Below the pieces are notes generated by a model. It worked only from the letters and a program-made list of their open reading frames with translations, was not told the origin of the DNA and searched no databases. The translations under genes and the position numbers were made by a program. A DNA stretch of 64,000 nucleotides from Noviherbaspirillum humi. GTDB taxonomy: Bacteria; Pseudomonadota; Gammaproteobacteria; Burkholderiales; Burkholderiaceae_D. How positions within the stretch are numbered: position 1 is the first letter of the stretch; every line of letters starts with the position of its first letter. Of the stretch, positions 28,241 through 37,401 are shown piece after piece. Location of the stretch: contig NZ_FZOT01000001.1 of the NCBI RefSeq assembly GCF_900188095.1, forward strand, positions 186,001-250,000. Reading direction: 5' to 3'.

Positions 28241-29691
28241 CATTCCCGCGGCCGCCCGGACGGCGCCTGCGCGGCAGCCTGCGCCTGGGCAGCCTGCGCA
28301 ACCAGCTGCTGCGCTGGCTGCTGATCCCGCTGGTGCTGCTGGTGGCGGTGGATGCGGTGTTCGTCTACCAGAACGCGCTCGATGCCGCCGACCTCGCCTA
28401 TGACCGTTCCCTGCTCGCTTCCACCCGCGCCCTGGCCGAGCGGGTCAGCGTCAGACAGGGCCGTCTGGTGGCCGACGTGCCCTACGTGGCGCTGGACAGC
28501 TTCGAGACCGATACCCTGGGCCGCATCTACTACAAGGTCACCGGCATCCACGGCGAGTTCGTCGCCGGCTACGACGACCTGCCGGCCATGCCGAAGAACA
28601 CGCCGCGCTCCGACATCTATCCGGCCCTGGTGTACTTTTATCATGCGACCTACCGCGGCGAGGCGGTGCGCATCGCCGCGCTGTATCAGCCGGTCTACGA
28701 CGAGAGCATGCGCGGCATCGCCATGATCCAGGTGGGCGAATCCTATGAAGCGCGCAGCGAGCTGACGCGCCGCATCCTGCTGGAAACCTTGTGGCGCCAG
28801 GCGGCGCTGGTGCTGGCGGCGGTGATGCTGGCCTGGATCGCGGTGCGCTTCGTGCTGCGGCCGCTGATGCAGCTGCGCCAGGCGGTGGAGGCGCGCACGC
28901 CCACCGACCTGTCGGACTTCGATCCCGCCCTCGTGCATCGCGAAGTGCGGCCGCTGATCGAGGCGATGAACGGTTACATGACGCGCCTGCGCACGCTGAT
29001 CAGCGGCCAGCAGCGCTTCATCGCCGATGCCTCGCACCAGCTGCGCACGCCGCTGGCGGTGCTCAAGACCCAGGCCGAGATGGCGCTGCGCGAGGACGAT
29101 CCGCGGGCGCTGCGCGACATCGTCGCCAGCATCGCCCGCACCACCGATGCCACCGTTCACCTGGCCAACCGCCTGCTGACGCTGGCGCGTGCCGAGCACG
29201 GCGTGGCCGAGGGCGAGCGCACCCGCCTGTCGCTGGCCGATCTGGCGCAGCAGGTGGGGCTGGAGCTGGCGCAGCAGGCGGTGAAGAAGGATATCGACCT
29301 GTCGCTGGAGGCAGAGCCGGATGTCGAGGTGGAAGGCAGCGCCCTGCTGCTGCACGAGATGGTGAGCAACCTGGTGGATAACGCCATCCGCTACACGCCG
29401 GCCGGCGGTCGCGTCGCCCTGCGGGTGAAGGCCGATCCCGCGCCGCTGCTGGAAGTGGAGGATACTGGCCCCGGCATTCCCGAAGGCGAGCGGGAGAAAG
29501 TCTTTTCGCCCTTCTACCGCGCGCCGTCGGCGCAGGCGGTGAACAGCGCTGGCACCGGACTGGGCATGACCATCGTGCGCGACATCGCCGCCCTGCATGG
29601 CGCCCGCATCACGCTTGACGATGGCGACAGCGGAATGGGACTGAAAGTCGGTGTGTGGTTCGAGGCCAAGACGGCGGTGAAAGCCGCTTGA
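28237..29691 (+). CDS. tctE: Sensor histidine kinase, TctE-like
   Basis: 484 residues. A first membrane span (about 22-45), a periplasmic 2CSK-type sensor domain (about 46-180, YDRSLLASTRALAERV), and a second span (about 187-208) are followed by a HAMP-like linker. The H-box is FIADASHQLRTPLAVLKTQ (His near 267) and the ATPase domain has N (NLVDNAIRY), G1 (EDTGPGIP) and G2 (GTGLGMTIV) boxes. Partner of the regulator it overlaps by 4 bases. The likely signal is a carboxylate, inferred from the TctE family and the nearby TctC-like protein. Confidence 0.9.
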   Translation: MTFPRPPGRRLRGSLRLGSLRNQLLRWLLIPLVLLVAVDAVFVYQNALDAADLAYDRSLLASTRALAERVSVRQGRLVADVPYVALDSFETDTLGRIYYKVTGIHGEFVAGYDDLPAMPKNTPRSDIYPALVYFYHATYRGEAVRIAALYQPVYDESMRGIAMIQVGESYEARSELTRRILLETLWRQAALVLAAVMLAWIAVRFVLRPLMQLRQAVEARTPTDLSDFDPALVHREVRPLIEAMNGYMTRLRTLISGQQRFIADASHQLRTPLAVLKTQAEMALREDDPRALRDIVASIARTTDATVHLANRLLTLARAEHGVAEGERTRLSLADLAQQVGLELAQQAVKKDIDLSLEAEPDVEVEGSALLLHEMVSNLVDNAIRYTPAGGRVALRVKADPAPLLEVEDTGPGIPEGEREKVFSPFYRAPSAQAVNSAGTGLGMTIVRDIAALHGARITLDDGDSGMGLKVGVWFEAKTAVKAA

Positions 29692-29947
29692 GTTGCGATT
29701 GCTTAATTGTGGAAAGACTGTTTGACGGCAATATGCAAGCGGAGCCAGTTCAACCCGCTTCCTGTCCTATATACCTCGTGACCAGCAAGCCCTCGAAGAT
29801 ATTGCCAATTCCGCATGGTTGGAAACCATTTGCGGCAGTTCGCCGACAAAACCCTACACACTTCCCGTTGTTTCAGGCACCAAGCTTTTACAATGCGATG
29901 CATTCAGGCATGATCGATTCACGTCATGTCGTCTCACAAGGAACTTT

Positions 29948-30928
29948 ATGAGCTTCATCTCCCGCCAAGCCCCCTCGGCTGCCTCCGCCTTGATCGTTGC
30001 CCTTCTGCTTGCCGCATGCGGCGGCGGGGGCGGAAACAGCAGCAGCGGGTCGAATACCCTCAGCGGCGTGAGCACGACGCAGGGGCCGTCGGCGGCCACC
30101 GTCGCGGGCGAAACGAGCGCACCGGCCGCCACCGGCAACACCGCCACCGACGGCATCGCCTGGTTCAATTACCGGCGCCAGCAGATGGGCCTGCCCGCCT
30201 TCACCCGCGATGCCCGCATCGACAAGGCGGCCGCCGCGCATTCGAATTACCAGCGCCTGAACAACACCATCACCCATGACGAAACGCAGGGCTTGCCCGG
30301 CTTCACCGGCGTCAGCGTCGGCGACCGTCTCGTGGCGGCTAGCTATACCTTCAACAGCAACACCAGCTATGCCTATGGCGAAGTCATTTCCAGCACGCCG
30401 GATACATCGGGCTTCATCGCCGCCGAAGACCTGATCGCCGCCATCTACCATCGCTTCGTGGTCATGGAACCGACCTTCAAGGGCGTAGGCGGCGGCGTCG
30501 GCACGGTAACCGGGGGCAATACCTACTTCACCGCCGACTTCACCGCCTATCCGCTCACCAGCGTGCTGGGCAAGGGCAAGATGCTCGTCTATCCGTTCGC
30601 CAGCCAGCAGCGGGTGCCGCGCAGCTTCTTCAGCGACAACGAGCTACCCGACCCGGTGCCGGGCCGCAATGAAGTCGGCTATCCGATCAGCGTGCATGCC
30701 GACATCACGTCCACGGTGACGGTGCAGAGCTTCACCGTCGCGCCGCGCAATGGTGCGCCGCTCACCACTCGCTTGCTGGTCAACAGCAGCGATGCCGAAA
30801 CCCCGACCTCGGCCGCCGCCATTGTTCCGCTCAACGTGCTCAGCGCCGGCACCACCTACGACGTCCAGTTCACCGGCACGGTCGATGGCGCTCCGGTCAC
30901 CCGAAGCTGGTCTTTCACCACTCAGTAA
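29948..30928 (+). CDS. CAP-domain (SCP/PR-1-like) lipoprotein
   Basis: 326 residues with a lipoprotein signal ending in the lipobox LLAACG (Cys about 24) and a Gly/Ser-rich linker. A CAP domain follows (about 70-220): WFNYRRQQMGLPAFTRDARI, AAAAHSNYQ, the His-containing THDETQG, and AYGEVIS. The C-terminal 90 residues (SFTVAPRNGAPLTTRLLV...TYDVQFTG) form an Ig-like/fibronectin-like beta sandwich. It should sit in the outer or inner membrane facing the periplasm; function of bacterial CAP proteins is mostly unknown. AAGGA lies six bases before the chosen ATG. The 256 bases upstream (29692-29947) hold no other gene. Confidence 0.85.
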   Translation: MSFISRQAPSAASALIVALLLAACGGGGGNSSSGSNTLSGVSTTQGPSAATVAGETSAPAATGNTATDGIAWFNYRRQQMGLPAFTRDARIDKAAAAHSNYQRLNNTITHDETQGLPGFTGVSVGDRLVAASYTFNSNTSYAYGEVISSTPDTSGFIAAEDLIAAIYHRFVVMEPTFKGVGGGVGTVTGGNTYFTADFTAYPLTSVLGKGKMLVYPFASQQRVPRSFFSDNELPDPVPGRNEVGYPISVHADITSTVTVQSFTVAPRNGAPLTTRLLVNSSDAETPTSAAAIVPLNVLSAGTTYDVQFTGTVDGAPVTRSWSFTTQ

Positions 30929-31020
30929 GCCACCTACCGGGACGCCGGCGACTTCCCGCCGGCGAACCTGCGGCCGCCATGCCAGTCCTATCGTCATCGA
31001 CACATGACGACGGAGCGAGC

Positions 31021-31236
31021 ATGGCAGCCATCACCTACACCAAGGGCGACAAGCGCATCGAGGCCGACATCCAGCGCCTCGCCGGCGGGAAATATCAGGG
31101 CGTGGTGCTGATCACCGGCCAGGAAAGCCGGAGCGCCGACGGCGCGCAGCACCTGACCGAGGCCTTGTCCGATTCGCCCGAGGAAGCGCTCGAAGAAGCC
31201 AAGGCGCTCGCGCACCGCCTGCTGGACGCCCATTAA
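31021..31236 (+). CDS. Small conserved hypothetical protein (71 aa)
   Basis: Soluble protein starting MAAITYTKGDKRIEADIQRL with a GGAG site eight bases upstream. The first half looks like two beta strands (AGGKYQGVVLITGQES), the second an acidic amphipathic helix (SPEEALEEAKALAHRLLDAH). I recall short relatives in Burkholderiales without function. It ends 18 bases before the YedK-type gene and is likely co-transcribed with it. Confidence 0.7.
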   Translation: MAAITYTKGDKRIEADIQRLAGGKYQGVVLITGQESRSADGAQHLTEALSDSPEEALEEAKALAHRLLDAH

Positions 31237-31254
31237 CCGCTCCCGGGGGCCATC

Positions 31255-31944
31255 ATGTGCGGCCGCATCACTCAGAAAGCCAGCCCGGCGGACTACGCGC
31301 GCGGGCTGAGCTGGCCCGACAGCGTGGTCTCGGCGCTGCCGGAAGTTCCGATCGACAATTACAACTGCACGCCCGGCGCCGGCCACTGGATCATGCATTG
31401 CATGGAGGAAGCGCCGGCGATGCGCGAGCTGCCGTGGGGTTATCGCCCGAGCTGGGGCGCGGAAAAGAACTTGCCGGTGGCGATCAATGCCCGCATCGAG
31501 AACGCCCTCACCAGCGCCTATTTCCGCGGCATGTGGAAGAACGGGCGCATCATCGTGCCCGCCGACGGCTGGTACGAATGGACCGGCGAGCGCGGCAGCA
31601 AGCAGCCGTGGTACGTGCGCCGCCGCGACGGCGCCCCGCTCTATATGGCGGCGCTGACGAATTTCCGGCTGGACAAGGAGCTCTCGGAAGACGGCGGCTT
31701 CGTGCTCGTCACCGCCAGCGCCGGCGGCGGCATGGTGGACATTCACGACCGCAGGCCGGTGGTGCTGGCGCCGGAAGATGCGCAGCTGTGGATGGATGCC
31801 GGCTTCTCCAAGGAACAGGCGGAGCACATGGCGCGCTATTTCGCCCTGCCGCCCGACAGCTTCGAATGGTATGAAGTCAGCACCGAGGTCAACAAGGTGG
31901 GCCGCAGCACGCCGCGCATGATCGAGCCGCTGCACGCCCATTGA
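31255..31944 (+). CDS. yedK: SOS response-associated peptidase (SRAP/HMCES family)
   Basis: 229-residue SRAP protein. It forms a covalent thiazolidine link with abasic sites in single-stranded DNA through Cys2, which is exposed after Met removal (MCGRITQ). The other active-site residues are visible: Asn in INARIE, Glu in GWYEW, and His in DIHDRRPVVL. This matches E. coli YedK and human HMCES. No LexA box was identified upstream, so induction by SOS is not shown here. Confidence 0.93.
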   Translation: MCGRITQKASPADYARGLSWPDSVVSALPEVPIDNYNCTPGAGHWIMHCMEEAPAMRELPWGYRPSWGAEKNLPVAINARIENALTSAYFRGMWKNGRIIVPADGWYEWTGERGSKQPWYVRRRDGAPLYMAALTNFRLDKELSEDGGFVLVTASAGGGMVDIHDRRPVVLAPEDAQLWMDAGFSKEQAEHMARYFALPPDSFEWYEVSTEVNKVGRSTPRMIEPLHAH

Positions 31945-32014
31945 GAGGGAGGCAGCCGCAAGCGCAGGCCGGCACGCGGTGCTCGCGGCTGGCCGCCATG
32001 GCGGCGTGGCGCCC

Positions 32015-32041
32015 AAAAAAAAGCCCGCATGGAATGCGGGC
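32015..32041 (-). terminator. Minus-strand terminator downstream of the chemoreceptor gene
   Basis: On the minus strand a perfect 8-bp stem GCCCGCAT / ATGCGGGC with a 3-base loop is followed by eight T residues. It lies about 140 bases past the chemoreceptor stop. The stretch between (32042-32183) contains AT-rich sequence without a gene. Confidence 0.88.
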
Positions 32042-32183
32042 GGAATTCAACTCCAGGAGAACTGGAAAGACGATTTCACTATACGAGTGCGGCCCCCGTT
32101 ATCAAATCGGCTTTACATAGTCTTACAACTGGGTTTTACAACTCGGGTTTCACCCCTGCATGAAGCAGGAAGATTCCACACGG

Positions 32184-33788
32184 CTACGAACGGTCGTGCG
32201 TCACCGAGTGCGCCGCCGCTCCCTCATCAAGCCGGAAGGTCCGCACCGCCCCCGCCAGGCTCTGCGCCTGATTCTGCAAGGCGTCCGAGGCCGCCGCCGC
32301 TTCTTCCACCAGGGCGGCGTTCTGCTGCGTGCCGGCATCCATCTGGCTCAACGCCTGGCCGATCTGCTCGATGCCGCTCTGCTGTTCCGCGCCGGCGCTG
32401 CTGATGCGGCCCATGATGTCGGTGACATGGCGCACGCTGTCGACGATTTCGCGCATCGTCAGGCCGGTGGCATGGACCAGGCGCGCGCCGGCATCCACCT
32501 TGTCCACCGAATCGGCGATCAGCTCGCGAATCTCGCGCGCGGCGGCGGCGGAGCGCTGCGCCAGCGTGCGCACTTCGGAGGCCACCACCGCGAAGCCGCG
32601 GCCCTGCTCGCCGGCTCGCGCCGCTTCCACCGAAGCGTTAAGCGCGAGAATGTTGGTCTGGAAGGCGATGCCGTCGATCACGCCGATGATGTCGGCGATT
32701 TTCTTCGACGAGGCATTGATGGTGTCCATGGTCTGCACCACCTGCTCCACCATCGCGCCGCCGCGGCCGGCGACTTCCGATGCCGAGACGGCGAGGTCGT
32801 TCGCCTGGCGCACGCTGTCCGCATTCTCGCGCACCGTCGCGGCCAGCGTTTGAATCGAGGACACGGTTTTTTCCAGGGCGCTGGCCTGCTCCTCGGTGCG
32901 CGCGGCGAGATCCTGGTTGCCGAGGGCAATCTGCTCCGCGCCGGTATGCACCGAATCGACGGTGCGCTGTATCGTCAGCACGGTCCGCGCCAGCATCTGC
33001 TGCATGTGGCCCATGTCGAACAGCAGGCTCTTCCTGTCGCCGGGCCGCAGCACGATGGATTGCGTCAGGTCGCCGCTGGCGATGCCGTGCGCGATCCGCG
33101 CCGCATAGTCCGGCTCGCCGCCCAGGCGCCGCAGCAGGTCGACGGCGATCACCAGCGATATCGCCACCCCCGTCGCCAGCGCCGTCAGCAGCGTCGCCAG
33201 CATGACCAGGCTGCCGATGGTGATCTGCTGCCTGGCGGCCGCCTCGTCATGCTCGTTGCGTTGCGTCGCCGCCTTGACCAGGCGGTCGACCGCATCGCGG
33301 TGCTTCTGGTACAGCGGCTTCATGCGCGCCAGCACGGCGCGCGCCTCCGTGGCATCGCCGCGCAAGACGGCCGGCGCATAGTCCTTGATCGCCATGTCGA
33401 GAAAAGCCTGCGCCGGCGGCTGCGCTTCCTCCGCAAAGATGCCATCGAGCGCCGGCTCCAGATGCTGCTGCTTCCAGAATTGCTGCCGCTCGGCGAAGTC
33501 CTTGGCCAGCGCGGTCAGCCGTTCGGCCAGCGCCGACTTCTCCTTCGGCTCATTGCTGTCCATCATCTGCAAACACACCAGATATGACTCGATCACGTAC
33601 ATCGGCGGCGGCAGGATGTCGGCGATCAGGTCCTTGCTCTGCACGATGCGCTGGTACAACGGTCCGTTGACCCGCAGGTCGTCGAGCGTCTTGAAGGACC
33701 ACAGGCCATACAGCGCCATGCCGGCGGCGAACACGCCGATCATCAATCCGAAACGCTGCATGAGACGCAGGCGGGCAAGCAAGGCCAT
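32184..33788 (-). CDS. Methyl-accepting chemotaxis protein
   Basis: 534 residues. A short N-terminal tail, TM1 (about 10-30) and a periplasmic helical domain (about 32-188) lead to TM2 (about 190-212), HAMP ([22 protein letters not shown]) and a long cytoplasmic coiled coil. The hairpin tip is the signature [20 protein letters not shown]. The C-terminus lacks an NWETF-like CheR/CheB tether. AAAGGAG precedes the ATG at 33788. The ligand is unknown; no chemotaxis genes are beside it, though a CheR/CheB pair lies at 40-41 kb. Confidence 0.93.
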   Translation of the reverse strand: MALLARLRLMQRFGLMIGVFAAGMALYGLWSFKTLDDLRVNGPLYQRIVQSKDLIADILPPPMYVIESYLVCLQMMDSNEPKEKSALAERLTALAKDFAERQQFWKQQHLEPALDGIFAEEAQPPAQAFLDMAIKDYAPAVLRGDATEARAVLARMKPLYQKHRDAVDRLVKAATQRNEHDEAAARQQITIGSLVMLATLLTALATGVAISLVIAVDLLRRLGGEPDYAARIAHGIASGDLTQSIVLRPGDRKSLLFDMGHMQQMLARTVLTIQRTVDSVHTGAEQIALGNQDLAARTEEQASALEKTVSSIQTLAATVRENADSVRQANDLAVSASEVAGRGGAMVEQVVQTMDTINASSKKIADIIGVIDGIAFQTNILALNASVEAARAGEQGRGFAVVASEVRTLAQRSAAAAREIRELIADSVDKVDAGARLVHATGLTMREIVDSVRHVTDIMGRISSAGAEQQSGIEQIGQALSQMDAGTQQNAALVEEAAAASDALQNQAQSLAGAVRTFRLDEGAAAHSVTHDRS

Positions 33789-34072
33789 GGCCGACTCCTT
33801 TTTTTTGCGGGATGGGAGACAAAGCCGCCGGTTCGCGGTCGAAGCGGGATCAGGCTGCCGCGCCGGCTTTGCCATGATCATGAAACAGGGAATTGCCGAT
33901 GCTCGCAATATGCCGCACGGCATCCCATGAACATGGACATGCCCAATCGGGTGCACGCCCGGTGCGGCAGCCTTGGCGCGCAGCAAGCCTGCGCGCATCG
34001 TGGAAGCAGCGAAATTTTGCCGTTGATCCATCTCATGTCACGGCGAACCAAGGCTGCTAAGGTGAAGTCATA

Positions 34073-34419
34073 AGAGCCTGTTCAGCATCTTTGTGGCATG
34101 TGCGTTCAAGCAGGAAGGGATGCAGTGCAAGGGCGAAGCAGGGGTTTCGAGCGGCATGCCGCTCGCCTGCGGAGCGGTACCGGCTTATCAGCCGGTACGC
34201 GCCCTGCAAGGGCGGCGCGCCGCTCAGGGTGGTCCCCTGCGCAAGCGCCGCAACGCCGCAATGCGCCCTTCCTGCTTGAACCCTTCGGGCAGCCACGGGA
34301 ACCGGCCGCCTGCGTCGTTGCGGCTCCTTGCCGTAGCCCCGCTACGTCGCGTCGCCACGCCTAGCATTCGACCGGTTCGCGTGGCTGCGCACATGTCACA
34401 AAGATACTGAACAGGCTCT
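34073..34419. mobile_element. MITE-like 347-bp element with 32-bp terminal inverted repeats
   Basis: Left end 34073-34104 starts AGAGCCTGTTCAG; the right end 34388-34419 is its reverse complement with two mismatches in 32. A second, perfect 16-bp inverted pair lies inside (GTTCAAGCAGGAAGGG at 34104-34119, complement at 34266-34281). The interior also holds a 16-bp palindrome GAGCGGCATGCCGCTC (34149-34164) and an 8-bp hairpin GTACCGGC-TTATCA-GCCGGTAC (34177-34198). No transposase or other convincing gene is inside. I see no clear target duplication. It sits in the intergenic region between the chemoreceptor and the protease gene, ending 14 bases before the latter. Interpretation as a non-autonomous transposon is inference. 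Confidence 0.75.
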
Positions 34420-34433
34420 CACCGGACATAGCC

Positions 34434-35375
34434 ATGCGCCGAACTCCCTTATACAGCCGTGCCAAGCGCACGCCCGACAACGCTATGCCGTCCGGGCCGG
34501 GTCAGCCGCGCGCCGGCGCCACCGCGGCGGGACCGCCGCAGCAACCGCAGCAACCCATTCAGCCGCCGGACCGCCCCTTTTCTTGGGCCGGCATGAAGCG
34601 GCGCTTCCCTTCCGGCGCCAACCTGCTGGCGGTCTTCGCCCTGCTGTCCATGCTGGGCGTATCGCTGGCCATGCGACAGCCGCATCAGCCGCTGACCCAG
34701 GCCGACATCGACGCCGCCGTCAAGCACACGCTGCAGAACACCATCCTGCCCTCGCCTGCCGTGCGCGCCTATCAGACCATTCTGCCGTCGGTGGTGCGCG
34801 TCACCAGCTTTGCCAAGAAGCATGGCGAGGAAAAGACGCCGTATGGCGTCGGCACCGGCGTGGTCATCGTCGACACCGGCGTCATCCTCACCAACCAGCA
34901 TGTGGTGCAGGGCGCCGACCGCATCGAGCTCACTTTTTCCGACGGCACCAAGTCCGACGCCACCATCACCGGCATCCGGCCGGAGCATGACCTCGCCATC
35001 CTGCAGGCCAAGACCATCCCGGATGACCTGACCGCCGCCACCATGCGTTCCACCGGCGACCTCGCGCCCGGCGACCATGTGTTCGCCGTCGGCTTTCCGT
35101 TCGGCATCGGGCCGTCGGTATCGGCCGGCGTCGTCTCTGGCCTGCGGCGGCAGTTCGTTTCGCCGGAGGGTAAGGGCCTGCTCACCAACCTGATCCAGTT
35201 CGACGCCGCCGCCAATCCCGGCAATTCCGGCGGCCCCTTGGTCACGGCGGAGGGCGAGGTGGTGGGCATCGTCACCGCCATCCTCAATCCGACCGAACAG
35301 CGGGTCTTCGTCGGCATCGGCTTTGCCGTGCCGATCGAGAACGCAGCTTCCGCCGCCGGCATGCCGCCTTTCTAA
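34434..35375 (+). CDS. Membrane-anchored trypsin-like serine protease without PDZ domain
   Basis: 313 residues of the S1C (HtrA/Deg) type. A proline-rich cytoplasmic tail (about 15-50) precedes one membrane anchor (about 62-80). The triad is complete: His in ILTNQHVV, Asp in PEHDLAIL, Ser in NPGNSGGPL. The protein ends right after the protease domain, so the PDZ domains of DegP/DegQ are missing. The start is uncertain because a MITE-like element ends just upstream; ATG 34593 is an alternative that would give a short N-in anchor. It is 18 bases before moxR and so probably the first gene of that operon. Confidence 0.83.
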   Translation: MRRTPLYSRAKRTPDNAMPSGPGQPRAGATAAGPPQQPQQPIQPPDRPFSWAGMKRRFPSGANLLAVFALLSMLGVSLAMRQPHQPLTQADIDAAVKHTLQNTILPSPAVRAYQTILPSVVRVTSFAKKHGEEKTPYGVGTGVVIVDTGVILTNQHVVQGADRIELTFSDGTKSDATITGIRPEHDLAILQAKTIPDDLTAATMRSTGDLAPGDHVFAVGFPFGIGPSVSAGVVSGLRRQFVSPEGKGLLTNLIQFDAAANPGNSGGPLVTAEGEVVGIVTAILNPTEQRVFVGIGFAVPIENAASAAGMPPF

Positions 35376-35393
35376 ACTTTCGCAAAGGATAGT

Positions 35394-36416
35394 ATGGACG
35401 CCCAGGACGTGAATGGCAGGACCGATGTCGCCGCGCTGATGGAGCGCATCCTGTATGAGGTGAAGCGGGTGGTGGTCGGCCAGGACCGCTTCCTGGAGCG
35501 GGTGCTGGTGGCCATGCTGGCCCAGGGCCACCTGCTGGTGGAAGGCGTGCCCGGCCTGGCCAAGACGCTGACGGTGAAGACGCTGGCGCAGACCATCCGC
35601 GGCTCCTTCAAGCGCATCCAGTTCACGCCCGACCTGGTGCCGGCGGACCTGGTCGGCACGCGGGTCTACAACCAGAAGACCGGCGACTTCGCCACCTCGC
35701 TCGGCCCGGTGTTCGCCCACCTGCTGCTGGCCGACGAAATCAACCGCGCGCCGGCCAAGGTGCAGAGCGCGCTGCTGGAGGTCATGCAGGAGCGGCAGGT
35801 GACCATCGCCGGCCAGACGCACAAGGTGCCGGAGCCCTTCCTCGTCATGGCCACCCAGAACCCGATCGAGACCGAGGGCACCTATCCGCTGCCGGAAGCC
35901 CAGGTCGACCGCTTCATGATGAAGGTGCTGGTCGATTACCCGACCGACCAGGAAGAGTATGTGATCGTGGAGCGCATCACCGGCCCGGCGATCGACGTCA
36001 TGCCGGTGGCCACCACCGAGCAGCTCTACGCGCTGCAGCAGGAGTGCCGGCAGGTGTATGTCGATCCGGCGCTGATCCAGTATGCGGTGAAGCTGGTCTC
36101 CGCCACCCGCACTCCGGCCAAGCATGGGATGAACGACCTGGCCCGCTTCATCGAATTCGGCGCCAGCCCGCGCGCCACCATCGGCCTGGTGGAAGGCGCG
36201 CGCGCCATGGCGCTGCTGCGCGGCCGCCGCTATGCCCTGGCGCAGGACATGACCGACATCGCCGCCGACGTGCTGCGGCATCGGGTGGTGCCGACTTACG
36301 AAGCCATGTCCGAAGGCGTGAGCTCCGACCAGATCGTCGGCCACATTCTTTCCAAGACCGCGGTGCCGGACAAGCCGCTCGCCACCCATGCCCAGCCCGC
36401 CGCCCCGGTCGCCTAA
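35394..36416 (+). CDS. MoxR family AAA+ ATPase
   Basis: 340 residues. Walker A is degenerate in the MoxR way (GVPGLAKTLTVK, about 47-58), Walker B is LLADEINRAPAK, and sensor 1 is ATQNPIETEGTYPLPEAQVDRF. MoxR ATPases act as chaperones that insert metal or fold VWA-domain partners. The next two genes encode a DUF58 protein and a VWA protein, the usual partners, overlapping by 29 and 4 bases, so the three should work together at the membrane. Confidence 0.93.
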   Translation: MDAQDVNGRTDVAALMERILYEVKRVVVGQDRFLERVLVAMLAQGHLLVEGVPGLAKTLTVKTLAQTIRGSFKRIQFTPDLVPADLVGTRVYNQKTGDFATSLGPVFAHLLLADEINRAPAKVQSALLEVMQERQVTIAGQTHKVPEPFLVMATQNPIETEGTYPLPEAQVDRFMMKVLVDYPTDQEEYVIVERITGPAIDVMPVATTEQLYALQQECRQVYVDPALIQYAVKLVSATRTPAKHGMNDLARFIEFGASPRATIGLVEGARAMALLRGRRYALAQDMTDIAADVLRHRVVPTYEAMSEGVSSDQIVGHILSKTAVPDKPLATHAQPAAPVA

Positions 36417-37401
36417 GCCTGCTCAGTCGCTTAGGCCTGCCCAGTCGCCCAGGCCTGAACAGCTGCTGCGCCACGTCGAGTGGACGGTACTGCGCCGGCT
36501 CGACGGCCTGCTGCAGGGCGACTACCGCACCCTGATGCGCGGCACCGGGCTGGACCTGGCCGACCTGCGCGAATACCAGCACGGCGACGACGTGCGCCAC
36601 ATCGACTGGAACGTCACCGCCCGCATGCAGTCGCCGTACATCCGGCAGTTCACCGAGGACCGGGAGATGACCGCCTGGTTCCTGCTCGACCTGTCGGCTT
36701 CGCTCGACTTCGGCTCCGGCGACGTCCGCAAGCGCAACCTGTCGGCCGGCTTCGTGGCGGCGCTGGCGCGCCTGCTGAGCAAGCACGGCAACCGCGTCGG
36801 CGCGGTGATCTACGGCGCCGGCGTCGAGCGCGTCATCCCGCCCGGCACCAGCCGGCGCCATGTGCTGTTCATGCTGGAGCAGATCAACCACCGGCCGGAG
36901 TCCACGCCGCACGGCGAAACCCGGCTGCTCGATCTGCTGCAGTCGGCCGGCAACCTGCTCAAGCGCCGCTCGACGGTGTTCGTCGTTTCCGACTTCATCA
37001 GCGAACCCGGCTGGGAAAAGGCGCTGGCCTGGCTGGCGCGCCGGCATGAGGTGCTGGCGGTGCACCTGTCCGATCCGCTCGAACGCGACCTGCCCGACCT
37101 CGGCCTGCTGACGCTGGAAGACGCCGAAAGCGGCGAGCAGCTGCTGGTCGACACCCACGACCCCGCCTTCCGCAACCGCCTGACGCGGCTGGCCGACGAG
37201 CGCGAAGCCATGCTGCTGCAAGGCCTGGCCTCGGCCGGCGTCGACGCGCTGGAACTGTCCACCGATGACGACCTGTTCGAATCGCTGCTGCGCTTCGTCG
37301 AGCTGCGCAAGCAGCGCCTGCGCAGCCAGGGCGGCGGCCTGAGCGGCCCGCGCGGCAAGTTCGCTCGTCATCTGCTTCCCGTATCCCAGGAGTCGGCATG
37401 A
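36388..37401 (+). CDS. DUF58 domain-containing protein
   Basis: 337 residues. A proline-rich N-terminal 25 residues lie over the 3' end of moxR. The DUF58 signature REYQHGDDVRHIDWNVTARM (about 60-79) is followed by a VWA-like fold (FLLDLSASLDFGSG). No membrane span is seen, in contrast to many DUF58 proteins. It is the middle partner of MoxR-DUF58-VWA systems, whose role in envelope stress or enzyme maturation is known only in a few species. The N-terminal extension could be shorter if an internal start is used. Confidence 0.88.
   Translation: MPSPPPRSPKPAQSLRPAQSPRPEQLLRHVEWTVLRRLDGLLQGDYRTLMRGTGLDLADLREYQHGDDVRHIDWNVTARMQSPYIRQFTEDREMTAWFLLDLSASLDFGSGDVRKRNLSAGFVAALARLLSKHGNRVGAVIYGAGVERVIPPGTSRRHVLFMLEQINHRPESTPHGETRLLDLLQSAGNLLKRRSTVFVVSDFISEPGWEKALAWLARRHEVLAVHLSDPLERDLPDLGLLTLEDAESGEQLLVDTHDPAFRNRLTRLADEREAMLLQGLASAGVDALELSTDDDLFESLLRFVELRKQRLRSQGGGLSGPRGKFARHLLPVSQESA

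Noticed and set aside
30943-30964. 8-bp hairpin CGCCGGCG/CGCCGGCG after the CAP lipoprotein gene
   Set aside because: No T-run follows; likely a chance GC palindrome.
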